Assembly: GCF_036245865.1 (NCBI RefSeq)
Contig: NZ_BTTW01000003.1
Span: 372,001-436,000 of the forward strand
Length of the DNA: 64,000 bases
Reading direction: 5' to 3'
DNA from: Corallococcus caeni
Lineage (GTDB): Bacteria; Myxococcota; Myxococcia; Myxococcales; Myxococcaceae
Part shown: piece by piece, positions 42,496-51,800 of the stretch
How positions within the stretch are numbered: the stretch's first letter is position 1
Layout of the letters: every line of letters starts with the position of its first letter
Translations under genes and position numbers: made by a program
The notes under the pieces: model-generated
Told to the model about the DNA's origin: nothing
Seen by the model: the letters and a program-made list of their open reading frames with translations, nothing else
Databases searched by the model: none

Positions 42496-43413
42496 GTGCC
42501 TTCTTCATCGCTTGTCGTTCTGCTGGGACTGCTTCTCGTTGGGAGTTCGGCGACTGCACAGCTGGAGATGTCGTCTTCAGTGCCAGGGGCAAGGCGCATC
42601 GAATTGAGCCCGGAGGAAGCTGGGAGCGCCAGTGAAGTGGTGGTCAGCCCGGGCCTTTCGACGGTGCTCCTCTTCGACTCAGAGCTGCAGCGCGAGAGCG
42701 TTGAACTGGAGAACCGCCACCGCTTTTCCCTGGTGGATGTGGGGCAGGCCACCCTCAAGCTCGTGCCTTCAGTGAGCGCCACGCCGGGCGAACGGTTCAA
42801 GCTGGTGGTGCGCTTTCGGGACGGTGCGGCGCCATCGAGCGCGGTGTTCCTGCTGAAGGTGCATCCGGCGAAGGCGGAGGCCACCATCGAAGTCTATCGG
42901 GCACAGCGGACGATCGAGACGTATCAGCAAGAAGCCCGGGATGCGCGCGCGGAGACCTTCCGTTGCCAGGAGGAGCTGGCGCGCCTGATATCCGAGCACA
43001 AGGCACCTGGTGGATTGACGGGCATCCTTTTCAATGGCGGATTGGATCCGAGCGGTGTGGCGGGGCAAATCCTGACCAAGGCTGTCGCGATAACGGCGGC
43101 CAACGGGCTCGGGGCATCCATCATCACCAGCTATCACTCCAGAAAGCTGGTGGCCGTGGATGTCTGGATTGATGTGAAGACTGGAACGCGACCGTGGACG
43201 GCGGAGGGTGCGACGCTCAAAGGCAGGCCAGGCGAGGAGTTGAAGATCCTGCGTGTGTGGCAATTAACGCCAATACCGCCAAACGGCCCAGGCGCGCGCG
43301 TGATTGTCGAGGCCGAGGCTCCGGCGGCTGCTGTCCAGGGTCCCTTCTCGCTCAAGCTCTGGGAGGCAGAAGGGCCCCGGAGCATCACGCTCGGCAACGT
43401 GACGTTCCCTTGA
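42496..43413 (+). CDS. DUF2381 (TIGR02268) secreted protein
   Basis: The protein is 305 residues from a GTG at 42496, with a signal peptide ending around A-T-A-Q. The mature protein is mostly beta (F-D-S-E-L-Q-R-E-S-V-E-L, then R-F-S-L-V-D-V-G), with a central helical stretch (E-V-Y-R-A-Q-R-T-I-E-T-Y-Q-Q-E-A, about 137-175). The pattern matches the Myxococcus paralogous family DUF2381, whose function is unknown and whose members are typically encoded beside a transmembrane Ser/Thr kinase, as here. It is probably a periplasmic or surface ligand or partner of the kinase's external domain. Confidence 0.82.
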   Translation: MPSSSLVVLLGLLLVGSSATAQLEMSSSVPGARRIELSPEEAGSASEVVVSPGLSTVLLFDSELQRESVELENRHRFSLVDVGQATLKLVPSVSATPGERFKLVVRFRDGAAPSSAVFLLKVHPAKAEATIEVYRAQRTIETYQQEARDARAETFRCQEELARLISEHKAPGGLTGILFNGGLDPSGVAGQILTKAVAITAANGLGASIITSYHSRKLVAVDVWIDVKTGTRPWTAEGATLKGRPGEELKILRVWQLTPIPPNGPGARVIVEAEAPAAAVQGPFSLKLWEAEGPRSITLGNVTFP

Positions 43414-43454
43414 GCGCTCGCGGAAACAAACGGCATGTGTGTTATTGGAAATAC

Positions 43455-44552
43455 ATGAAGACACGCCTCGTAACACTCCTGGGCATCCTGGTCCTTTCCT
43501 CCTGCGCGAATCCTCCTGGAGCCAGCGGTGGCGCTCCGGACGCGGGAACGGGCGACTACGATCTCCCGTCCATCCCCTACACGGTGGACGCGGGTACCCC
43601 CATCGACGCGCTCCGTGAATCCTGGACGTTCGTGCCCGTTCCCGACGCCCACTGCGCGAACGGGACGTCCACGGGCATGGCCGTCAACCTCACGGACCGC
43701 TCCAAGCGGGTCGTCGTCTTCCTCGCGGGGGGTGGCGCGTGCTGGGAGGCCGCCGCTTGCGCGTTGGGCACGGCCACCCACATCACCGACACGATGGGCG
43801 CGGATCCGGTGCTGGCCGAGGCCCGCGCGCCGGAGCTCGCGGTGCTCTTCGACCGCGATGACGTCCGCAATCCCTTCCGCGACGCGAGCTTCGTCTACAT
43901 CCCCTACTGCACCGGCGACCTCCACGCGGGTACCCGCGTCCAGACGTATGACTGGTTCGGCCCCAAGAAGGTCGAGCACGTTGGCGCCCGGAACATGGAT
44001 GCGTACCTGCGCCGGCTCCAGCCGACCTTCCCCCAGGCCGACCGCGTCTGGCTCACCGGCATCAGCGCGGGCGGCTACGGGGCGACGTTCCATGCGTGGC
44101 GCGTGCAGAAGGCCCTGCCCTGGGCGCGGGTGGACGTGCTGAACGATTCGGGGCTCATCATCGACACAAAGGGGGATGGCCGCTACGGCACGATGCGCGC
44201 GAACTGGGGCATGGAGTTCCCTCCTGGCTGCACCGGGTGCGACACGGGCCTGTCGGCGGTGCTGGGCGCATCCGCGCGGCTGCTCACCACGCCCCGGCGC
44301 TACGGGATGCTCGGGTACCTCCAGGACGGCACCATCTCCCTCTACTTCGGACTGGAGGGCGCGCAGGTGCAGTCCGGCCTGGAGGCGGCCCGCGCTTCCG
44401 CGGCGCCGAACGTGAAGACCTTCTACCTGCCGGGCAACGCTCACGTGCTCCTGGCCCAACCGGACGCCGCGAACGGCGCGGGACTCACCGTGCGAGGGTG
44501 GATCCAAGAGTTCGCGGCGGAGGAGCCAGCCTGGGACCACGCCGGCCCCTGA
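43455..44552 (+). CDS. Pectinacetylesterase-family lipoprotein (serine hydrolase)
   Basis: The protein is 365 residues from the ATG at 43455; the frame is open further upstream, but the signal peptide starts here. Lipobox S-S-C, Cys about 17. The family features are V-F-L-A-G-G-G-A-C-W (oxyanion/Cys region, about 92-101), Y-I-P-Y-C-T-G-D and the nucleophile elbow G-I-S-A-G-G-Y-G-A (about 198-206, Ser about 200). The catalytic Asp and His are in later strands (L-N-D-S-G and G-N-A-H). Family members deacetylate pectin, other polysaccharides or Wnt lipid (Notum); here a surface esterase acting on polysaccharide or prey material is possible. Confidence 0.85.
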   Translation: MKTRLVTLLGILVLSSCANPPGASGGAPDAGTGDYDLPSIPYTVDAGTPIDALRESWTFVPVPDAHCANGTSTGMAVNLTDRSKRVVVFLAGGGACWEAAACALGTATHITDTMGADPVLAEARAPELAVLFDRDDVRNPFRDASFVYIPYCTGDLHAGTRVQTYDWFGPKKVEHVGARNMDAYLRRLQPTFPQADRVWLTGISAGGYGATFHAWRVQKALPWARVDVLNDSGLIIDTKGDGRYGTMRANWGMEFPPGCTGCDTGLSAVLGASARLLTTPRRYGMLGYLQDGTISLYFGLEGAQVQSGLEAARASAAPNVKTFYLPGNAHVLLAQPDAANGAGLTVRGWIQEFAAEEPAWDHAGP

Positions 44553-44559
44553 GTTCACG

Positions 44560-44745
44560 GGCATGTCGCGGCCGGTCGACCTTCCACGCCACGTCCCAGG
44601 ACACGACGACCTCGCCGGCCCCAACTCGCGCGTCGCCCCGGAGGCGCTCGTCCAGGCCGAGCAGTTCCCCGTCGGAGGCTCGCAGCATCACGCGCAGGGC
44701 CTGGAGGGTCGGCCTCGGGTGCAGGGTGCTGGGGATCGCCGGGGG
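44560..44745 (-). pseudogene. Possible coding remnant, C-terminal piece of an unidentified protein
   Basis: A minus-strand open stretch reads like real protein (T-L-Q-A-L-R-V-M-L-R-A-S-D-G-E-L-L-G, then G-E-V-V-V-S-W-D-V-A-W-K-V-D). It has strong G/C at third positions but no usable start or family. It occupies the 266-bp stretch between the esterase stop (44552) and the small Cys-rich gene (44819), which otherwise holds only the hairpin at 44775-44807. It is probably the decayed end of a gene, or chance. Confidence 0.3.
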
Positions 44746-44774
44746 CGTGGTGCGCCGGACCGAGAGACCGAATC

Positions 44775-44807
44775 CCGGGGACCGCCGCTGAACCCGGCGG
44801 CCCCCGG
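44775..44807. terminator. Strong hairpin downstream of the Cys-rich gene
   Basis: CCGGGG-A-CCGCCG and CGGCGG-C-CCCCGG form a 12-bp stem with one A/C mismatch and a 7-nt loop. It lies 11 bp beyond the minus-strand stop of the Cys-rich gene. There is no T-run on either side. It probably ends transcription from one or both directions. Confidence 0.5.
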
Positions 44808-44818
44808 TAGAGAAATCC

Positions 44819-45148
44819 TTACCGCGCCGCCGGGCTGGGGCAGGTGCTGTAGCAGTCCTCACGCTCCGGCGCGCACTGGTCCGGCGTCGGGGAGTTGCGC
44901 AGGCAATAGGTGTAGGCGAGGTCGCACGCGTACTCGCACGGCGGCGGGCGCATGGCCTGCACCGGGCTGGCCACCCAGGGTTGGCACTTTTCGTAGCAGA
45001 CGTTGCTCTCCGCCGCGCAGACGGCGTCCTGCTCGGGCGACGTCGACTGATTGAAGCAATCTTCATACTGTATGAGGCAGGTCCGCTCACACGGCGTCAG
45101 CGTCTGGGATTGAGATTCGATGCCGTGTGAGTGACAGGATTTGAACAT
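44819..45148 (-). CDS. Small Cys-rich protein with duplicated six-Cys module, unknown function
   Basis: The protein is 109 residues from the ATG at 45148; GTG at 45157 is the alternative, and a Shine-Dalgarno-like GGGAGGG sits right before the ATG. It has two tandem modules with the same Cys layout. Module 1 is C-x3-C-x6-C-x12-C-x6-C-x3-C. Module 2 is C-x3-C-x6-C-x9-C-x6-C-x3-C. The paired C-E-x-x-C at the start and C-Y-x-x-C at the end are easily seen (CERTC and CYEKC; CEYAC and CYSTC). No signal peptide is visible from this start, which is odd for a probably disulfide-rich protein and may mean that the true start is missed. It is not a family I recognise. Confidence 0.65.
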   Translation of the reverse strand: MFKSCHSHGIESQSQTLTPCERTCLIQYEDCFNQSTSPEQDAVCAAESNVCYEKCQPWVASPVQAMRPPPCEYACDLAYTYCLRNSPTPDQCAPEREDCYSTCPSPAAR

Positions 45149-45290
45149 CCCTCCCACACCTGAAGGCCTGATTCCTCGAAGCCTTCGTCCTCGGACCCAC
45201 CCGGCACGCCGCCCGGGAAGTCGGAGCCCTCGCGCCGGCATCGGGCGGGCGACACCGGATCGGGCTCATGGCGTACGGTCTTTCTCAGGG

Positions 45291-46046
45291 CTACCCTGGC
45301 AAAAGGGACAGCTGGAACTTCTTCTGGCTGACGACCTCGATCTCCGGGGCTCGGGACTTGAGCTGTTCGAGCAGCTCCGTGTGCAGCTTCTTCCTGACGC
45401 TCTGGGGCTTGAGGAAGAGCCTTCTCGGGCTCAGGAACCGGATGAAGTCCACCAGCGGAGTCGCCTGTTCTTTCGGAACATCGGCATCCAGGATCAGCAT
45501 CTCCAGCCTGGGGACAGCTGACGTGGTGTAGTCGGCATTGCAGGCGGAGCCGTTCGCGACAAGAAGGTTCTTCTCCCCGACCGTGATCAGGACGCCCGAC
45601 TTCTGCGCGGGGAAGAGCGGTTGCTGGGTGAACTCAAGCAGGCGGAGGGTGACGCCTTCTCTGACAATCATGTGCTGCGGGTGGAGCCAATGAATCTTGC
45701 CCGCCAGGCTCGAATAGAACTCCTTCTGGCCCGGAAACCGGCATCGCCCCGCCCTGGCATCGTCGATGCGTTGCTCGAGATGTTGCTTGAATGATCGGGA
45801 GCACCAGATCTCCGCGGACGGTTTTTGAAGAAGCTTGATCCCGTTTTCCAGCTCATATGCCTCTCCGCTCAGCTGTGCCGGATCATGCTTTTGCGTCAGC
45901 GCACCACCCTCGAGAATGAAGATGGTGTCCGCCTCGGCCTCCTCTCGCACTTCTTCTTCTGTCATCGGGTTGAAGCAGTAGACCTGGCCGTCAATCTCCA
46001 GCCGCAAGTTGTTGTCAGGAATCACCTTGATGGAGGCTGTCGGCAT
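45291..46046 (-). CDS. Unrecognised protein, possibly degenerate metallo-beta-lactamase-like fold
   Basis: The protein is 251 residues from the ATG at 46046; a longer frame exists upstream. The strand-rich N-terminus (L-R-L-E-I-D-G-Q-V-Y-C-F-N-P, then D-T-I-F-I-L-E-G-G) and the later G-V-L-I-T-V-G-E-K-N-L-L-V-A-N-G resemble the beta-sandwich of the metallo-beta-lactamase superfamily. The metal-binding H-x-H-x-D-H motif is absent, so it would not be a normal hydrolase. Base composition is lower in GC than its neighbours, suggesting recent arrival. There is no signal peptide. It lies upstream of the Cys-rich gene on the same strand (142-bp gap). Confidence 0.6.
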   Translation of the reverse strand: MPTASIKVIPDNNLRLEIDGQVYCFNPMTEEEVREEAEADTIFILEGGALTQKHDPAQLSGEAYELENGIKLLQKPSAEIWCSRSFKQHLEQRIDDARAGRCRFPGQKEFYSSLAGKIHWLHPQHMIVREGVTLRLLEFTQQPLFPAQKSGVLITVGEKNLLVANGSACNADYTTSAVPRLEMLILDADVPKEQATPLVDFIRFLSPRRLFLKPQSVRKKLHTELLEQLKSRAPEIEVVSQKKFQLSLLPG

Positions 46047-46241
46047 GGCTGCGTCCCTGGGCAAGTCACCGCGGCGTCTCGTCCGGGAGGCCACCCGGGC
46101 ATGGACGACGGGGATGATGTCCCAACTCCCACCAGCACATCACCGGATCAGAGTCGCTGACCCGGAAGGCAGCGACGGATGCGCTACGGCGAGCGCGAAT
46201 GGAGCGTGAGCCATGGTCGTGAAGTAGGCTTCGCGCCCGCC

Positions 46242-47009
46242 ATGCAGCTCGCCATCCCCCATGCTCCCCGCGCTGTCCGACTCGCCCAGGTGCCCGGGGC
46301 GGTGGCGCGGCTGGTGCGTGGGGTGGTGCTGGGCGTGGCGGTCATCGCCGTGCTGGGCCTGGGCGCTGGCTACCTGGGGCGCTACTTCGTGGAGGAGCAG
46401 CGCTTCACGTCCCGCGCGGAGCTCGTGGACGCTCGGGTGGGCGCGAGCCACGCGCCACCCCTGAACCAGCGCGAGGACGCGGAGGGCACGCTGGACGTCC
46501 TCTACACGTTCGCGGGCGAGGAGCACTCCGTGTCGGGGGTGCGCACGGACGCGGACCTCGCGGCGGGCCTGGGCCACGGCGCCCGGGTGCAGCTGCTGGT
46601 GGATCCCTCCCAGCCGGGACGCCCTCGCGAGGCGACCCATGCTCGGGCCCGGGCGGCCCGGGTGGGCCTCTTGCCCTGGGGCCTGGGGCTGGGCGCGCTG
46701 GTGGCGCTCACCGGCTTCGCGTGGGAGGTGCGGCGGCTGTGGCGCCGGGAGGTGGTGCCCCTGCGCCTGGGCGCGCTGGTGTGGCTCACCCCGGACGACG
46801 GCTATCTGCCGGAAGGGAAGGGCGAGGCGGTGTTCCCCGCGCACTTCTTCCGCCAGGACGTGAAACACTCCGTGCGTGCGCGCTGCCGTCCCCAGCGGGC
46901 CCCGGTGCGCAACGGCGGCAAGGTGCTGGCGGCCGTGGTGCCTGGCGAGCCGGGCTGGTGCCGCGTCATCGACGAGGAGCTGGCGCGGACGCTGGGCTGG
47001 GTGCGCTGA
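46242..47009 (+). CDS. DUF3592-type membrane protein
   Basis: The protein is 255 residues from the ATG at 46242; an upstream ATG at 46179 is possible, but the family-like part begins later. Two membrane helices flank a beta domain: the first at about 24-46, the second around 145-165. Between them the segment with L-D-V-L-Y-T-F-A-G-E-E-H-S-V-S-G and V-Q-L-L-V-D-P-S-Q-P-G-R-P matches the DUF3592 pattern of a small domain that reads Y-x-F-x-G and ends with V-x-V-x-Y/D-P-x-x-P. Function is unknown. It is divergent from the unknown protein at 45291-46046; the 195 bp between hold no site I can name. Confidence 0.65.
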   Translation: MQLAIPHAPRAVRLAQVPGAVARLVRGVVLGVAVIAVLGLGAGYLGRYFVEEQRFTSRAELVDARVGASHAPPLNQREDAEGTLDVLYTFAGEEHSVSGVRTDADLAAGLGHGARVQLLVDPSQPGRPREATHARARAARVGLLPWGLGLGALVALTGFAWEVRRLWRREVVPLRLGALVWLTPDDGYLPEGKGEAVFPAHFFRQDVKHSVRARCRPQRAPVRNGGKVLAAVVPGEPGWCRVIDEELARTLGWVR

Positions 47010-47093
47010 CGGACGGGCAGGTGGGGTTGAAAAGTTGCTGGCCCCCAGAGGCCGTGTGACACACGCCTGTAGCTGCAACGTCCGGAGGCTTCC

Positions 47094-48872
47094 ATGCGCG
47101 TACGCTTCTCCCACTTCGTGCTGCCCGTGCTGCTCTTCACGGCCCCGAGCGCCGTCGGAGCCAGCAAGCGCAACGAAGCCGAGGAGGCGTACCAGCAGGC
47201 CCGCCGCTCCTACTACGCGCTGAAGGACGACGCGTCCCGCCGCAAGCTGCGCCACCACTGGCTCAACGTGGTGCACCGCTTCGAGGCCGTGGCCACGCGC
47301 TTCCCCAAGAGCGACCGCGCCCCCGACGCCCTCTTCACCGCGGGCGACCTGCTCCAGGAGCTGAGCCGCATCTCCTTCGTGGAGGAGGACCTGCAGTCGG
47401 CCATCGCGGACTACTCGAAGCTGGTGGAGGCGCACCCGAAGCACCGGCTCGCGGACGACGCGGCGCTGGCGCTGGCGCGCATCCACGTCAACCGCCTGGA
47501 CAAGCCGGAGGCGGCCCGGAAGATCCTCAACGAGTCGCTGGCCACCAACCCCAAGGGCGACCAGGGCAAGGAGCTCAAGGCGCTCCTGGCCTCGCTGCCC
47601 CCGCCCAGCCGGACGCCCCCCGCGAAGCCCACGGTGAAGCCGCTGCCCCCCGTGGTGAAGTCCACGCCGGACACCGCCGTCGCCGCCGCGAACCCCAGCT
47701 CGCCGCTGGTGGATGCGATCAGCAAGCTCGCCCGCGAGCCGTCCCCCGTGCTGCCCCGCCTGGATCCGAACGCCACTGCCTCCGGCACGGACAGCGCGAA
47801 GGACGCGGCGGCGAACATCGTGGACGCGCCCACCGTGGCCGATCGGGCCTCGGACGTGAAGGACGCCGCGAAGGCCGACACGAAGGCTCCGGAGGCGGTG
47901 GCGTCCTCGCACGGGACGCCGCAGCCCGAGAAGCCGGAGGCCCGCGTGGAGGTCCCGGCCGTGGCGTCGAAGGCGCCCGCGCTGGTGGAGACGGCCGCGA
48001 AGCCGACGCAGCCCGAGGTCGTGGCGTCGAAGCCGCCTCGCTCGGTGCCGCAGGTGTCGCCCGTGCCGGAGGCTCCGCGCCCGGTGACGGCGCCGGTGGA
48101 TGCCCAGGTGGCGCAGGCGCGGCTCAAGGCCGTGGCGAAGCAGTCGCGCCACGCGGAGCTGACGCTGGCGGAGCAGTTGGGCCTGAAGGTGCGGCGCGTG
48201 GTCATCGACCCGGGCCACGGTGGCCACGACTCCGGCGCGGTGGGCAAGGCGGGGACGAAGGAGAAGGAGGTGGCGCTGGCCATCTCCAAGAAGGTCGCGG
48301 ACGGCCTGCGGGAGAAGGGCCTGGAGGTGGTGCTCACCCGCGACGACGATACCTTCATCCGCCTGGAGGACCGCGCGAAGCTGGCCAACGAGGCGCACGG
48401 CGACCTGTTCATCTCGGTGCACTGCAACTCGGCGGCGACGCACAAGCTGCGCGGCATCGAGACGTACACGCTCAACACCTCCGCGGACCGCTACTCCATC
48501 CGCCTGGCCGCGCGTGAGAACGCGTCGTCCGAGAAGGGCATCAGCGACCTGCAGTTCATCCTGGCGGACCTGGCCACCAAGGCGAACACGGAGGAGTCGT
48601 CGCGGCTGGCGAACGCCGTGCAGCACAACCTGGTGACGGGCCTGTCCACCCGGTACGACGGCATCAAGGACCTGGGCCACAAGGAGGCGCTGTTCTACGT
48701 GCTCCTGGGCGCGAAGATGCCCGCCATCCTGGTGGAGACGTCCTTCCTGTCGCACGCGGAGGACGAGAAGCGCCTGGCGTCCGAGCGCTACCAGGACGAG
48801 GTGGCGAAGAACATCGTGCTGGGAGTGGAAGAGTTCCTCGGTGATCGCCGCCGCGTGGCCAAGGTAGACTGA
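47094..48872 (+). CDS. N-acetylmuramoyl-L-alanine amidase (Amidase_3) with TPR-like N-terminus
   Basis: A 592-residue secreted protein with a signal peptide ending at A-V-G-A. Residues about 27-170 form TPR-like helices (A-x-x-A-Y-Q-Q-A-R-R-S-Y, then A-D-Y-S-K-L-V-E-A-H-P-K). A long Pro/Ala/Lys-rich linker follows. The Amidase_3 catalytic domain spans about 365-585: D-P-G-H-G-G-H-D-S-G-A (zinc His), K-E-K-E-V-A-L (zinc Glu), S-V-H-C-N-S-A (second His) and I-L-V-E-T-S-F-L-S-H (catalytic Glu). It cleaves the amide between MurNAc and L-Ala in peptidoglycan, for daughter-cell separation. It is followed at 20 bp by the SNF2 gene. Confidence 0.93.
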   Translation: MRVRFSHFVLPVLLFTAPSAVGASKRNEAEEAYQQARRSYYALKDDASRRKLRHHWLNVVHRFEAVATRFPKSDRAPDALFTAGDLLQELSRISFVEEDLQSAIADYSKLVEAHPKHRLADDAALALARIHVNRLDKPEAARKILNESLATNPKGDQGKELKALLASLPPPSRTPPAKPTVKPLPPVVKSTPDTAVAAANPSSPLVDAISKLAREPSPVLPRLDPNATASGTDSAKDAAANIVDAPTVADRASDVKDAAKADTKAPEAVASSHGTPQPEKPEARVEVPAVASKAPALVETAAKPTQPEVVASKPPRSVPQVSPVPEAPRPVTAPVDAQVAQARLKAVAKQSRHAELTLAEQLGLKVRRVVIDPGHGGHDSGAVGKAGTKEKEVALAISKKVADGLREKGLEVVLTRDDDTFIRLEDRAKLANEAHGDLFISVHCNSAATHKLRGIETYTLNTSADRYSIRLAARENASSEKGISDLQFILADLATKANTEESSRLANAVQHNLVTGLSTRYDGIKDLGHKEALFYVLLGAKMPAILVETSFLSHAEDEKRLASERYQDEVAKNIVLGVEEFLGDRRRVAKVD

Positions 48873-48892
48873 CGCTTTCGTCGTCAGTCCCC

Positions 48893-51800
48893 ATGGCCGA
48901 GCAGTCCCCCCCGTCCAGTCCCAAGCCCGCGCAGGACCCCCACGCGCCCCCGTTCCAGACGGAGGCGGACCTGCGCGCGTGGCTGAGGGCCGAGGGGCTG
49001 GAGCACCTGACCCGCCTGAGCCTGGCGCTGCTCACCCCGCGCGTGGAGGCCGCGTACCTGCCGCAGGTGCGCGCCGTGATTTCACGCCGCCGGCTGGTGG
49101 AGGTGCTGGCACAGGACACGCTCGACCGCTGGACGGCGGAGGTGCTGCCCACGCCGCGCATGCGGGACCTGCTGCCGAAGCTCGCCTGGCGCTACGTGGA
49201 GGACGAGCGGCAGGGCGCCATCGAGGCGCGGGCCTCCGTCGCGCAGCGGCTCGCGCCCCCGCCCGACAAGCGCACGCACACGGTCCACGGGATGCTGCTC
49301 GCGTGGCGTGCCCGCGTGCCGCCGGGCATCGCGCCCCGTCCGGAGCGGGCGCTGTCGCTGGAGGCGCTGGTGGAGGAGCCGGACCTGCCGGGCTTCCGCC
49401 TCAAGGAGACGCGCATCTCCGAGGCGCCAGTGTCCCCGCCGGGCTCGGGCTTCATCCTGCCGGACGCGCGGCTGACGTTCAGTCCGTCGGGCGTGACGGT
49501 GGACTGCTCCTGCGGCGCGACGTTCTGCGTGCACCAGCTGGCGGCGGTGGACACCACGCTCCTGTGGCTCCGGCAGCGCTGGACGGAAGGCTTCGGCGAG
49601 ACGCTGGAGGAGCTGGTGCGGCCCGCGTGGGCGCGGACGCTGCGCGCGCTGGAGCGGGCGGTGGAGGAGAGCCCGGGCGGGGGCGGGGGCGTGGAGATCT
49701 CCTGGCGCCTGGACGTCATCGAAGGCTACGGCGTGGAGGTCGCGCCGTACGTGCACCGGCGCACGAAGAAGGGCCAGCGCACGACGGGCGCGAAGGTCGG
49801 CCGGCGCAAGCTGCTCCAGGAGTACGGCTCGCAGCTGAGCCCCGCGGACTCGCGCATCGCCGCGCTGCTCACGGACAGCGCCGCGCCCGCGTCGCGCGCG
49901 CTGCTGTTCGAGCTGATCGACCATCCGCGTCTGTCATTGGAGGGCACGCAGGACATCCCCGTGCGCATCGAGCGCGAGAAGGTGGGCCTGGTCGCCGAGG
50001 ACCGGGGCGGCACCGTGCTGGTGAACGCGGGCGTGGACGGCACCGTGCTGCCCGCGCCGCTCCTGGAGCGCGTGCGCAAGGCGAAGCCGGAGGACGCGGT
50101 GTTCCTCTGGGACGAGGGCGCGCACGTGCTCACCGTGCTGGACGTGAGCCCGGAGGTGCGCGCGCTGGCCACGGTGCTCCAGCGGCACGGCAACGCGTTT
50201 CCGCCGGAGAGCCACGGGGCATTGCTGGAGCAGCTGTCGAAGTTCTCCGTGCGCCTGCCGGTGGCCATGCCCCGCAGCGTGATGGGCGAGTCCATCGCGC
50301 CGCAGCAGCTCCCGGTGCTCCGGTTGGAGGGGCAGCCCGGGGGCGCGGTGCGGCTGGAGCTGCGGCTGCGCGCGATGCCGGACAGCGCCGCGTTCCTGCC
50401 GGGCGAGGGCCCTCGCGACGTGTACGTGCGGCGGGAGACGCGCTCCTTCCACGCGGTGCGCGACTTTGGCCGCGAGCTGACTGCGGCCGCGGCGCTCCAG
50501 GCCCGGCTGCCCTTGCAGACGGCGGAGCCGCAGGAGCTGCCGTTCTGCTTCCTCTTCCACAGCGCGCAGGGCGGGCTGGCGGTGCTGGCCGCGTGCGCGG
50601 AGATGGAGCCCCGGCCGGAGCTGGAGTGGGTGGGCACGTCCATGCGGCTCGTGCCGAAGCGGGGCGCGGGGGACCTGAAGGTCGTCCTGGAGCGCAAGCG
50701 CGAGTGGTTCGGCGTGCTGGGCAGCCTGTCCGTGGAGGGCGAGCGGGTGGAGCTGGCGCGCCTCCTGGACGCGGCCCGGCGCAAGGAGCGCTTCGTCCAG
50801 GTGGACGCGCGCACCTGGGTGGAGATCGAAGCGGCGCTGCGCGAGCAGTTGGAGAAGCTGGCGGATCACGCCTACCTGTCGCGCCACGGGCTGGAGGTGG
50901 GCCCGTCCGCGGCGGAGGCCCTGGCGGGGCTGGGCACCGCGGGCGCCATCATCGACGCGGACGCGTCCTGGAAGGCGCTGGTCGAGCGCATCTTCGCGGC
51001 GAAGGAGCTGAAGCCCCGGGTGCCCGCGACGCTCAAGACGGAGCTGCGCGACTACCAGCTCGAGGGCTTCCGCTGGCTCACGCGGCTGGCGTCGTGGAAC
51101 GCGGGTGGGGTGCTGGCGGACGACATGGGCCTGGGCAAGACGGTGCAGGCCCTGGCCGTGCTGCTGGATCGCGCGAAGCAGGGGCCCGCGCTGGTGCTGG
51201 CGCCCACGTCCGTGGCCTTCAACTGGCGGGATGAAGCAAAGCGCTTCGCGCCGTCGCTCAAGGTGACGATCTTCTCCGACGCGGAGGACCGGGGCGGCAC
51301 GCTGGAGCGGCTGGGGCCTCGCGACGTGCTGGTGCTCAGCTACGGCCTGCTGGTGCGGGACATCGAGCGGCTGGCCGCGCTGCGCTTCTCCACCATCGTC
51401 TTCGACGAGGCCCAGCAGCTGAAGAACGCGGCCACGCAGCGCTTCCGCGCGGCGAGGGCGCTCCAGGGCGACTTCAAGTTCGCGCTGTCCGGCACGCCGC
51501 TGGAGAACCACCTGGGCGAGCTATGGGCCCTCTTCGCCGTCGTCTTCCCGGGGCTGCTGGGCAGCCTGGAGGCGTTCCGCAACCGCTTCGCCGCGCCAAT
51601 TGAGAAGCAGGTGGACCCCACGGCCGCGCCCGCGCTGGCCCGGGTGCTCCAGCCCTTCCTCCTGCGCCGCACCAAGTCCCAGGTGGAGGCGCAGCTGCCG
51701 CCGCGCACGGACGTGCACGTGCCCGTCGTGCTGTCGCCGCCGGAGTGGACGCTCTACGAGGACGCGCGCCTGGCGGCCCTGTCCGACCTGGAGACGCGCA

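Noticed and set aside
46140..48755. Long minus-strand open frame opposite the DUF3592 and amidase genes
   Set aside because: The composition (Arg/His/Gly) is typical of antisense frames in GC-rich DNA, and the amidase motifs confirm the plus strand.
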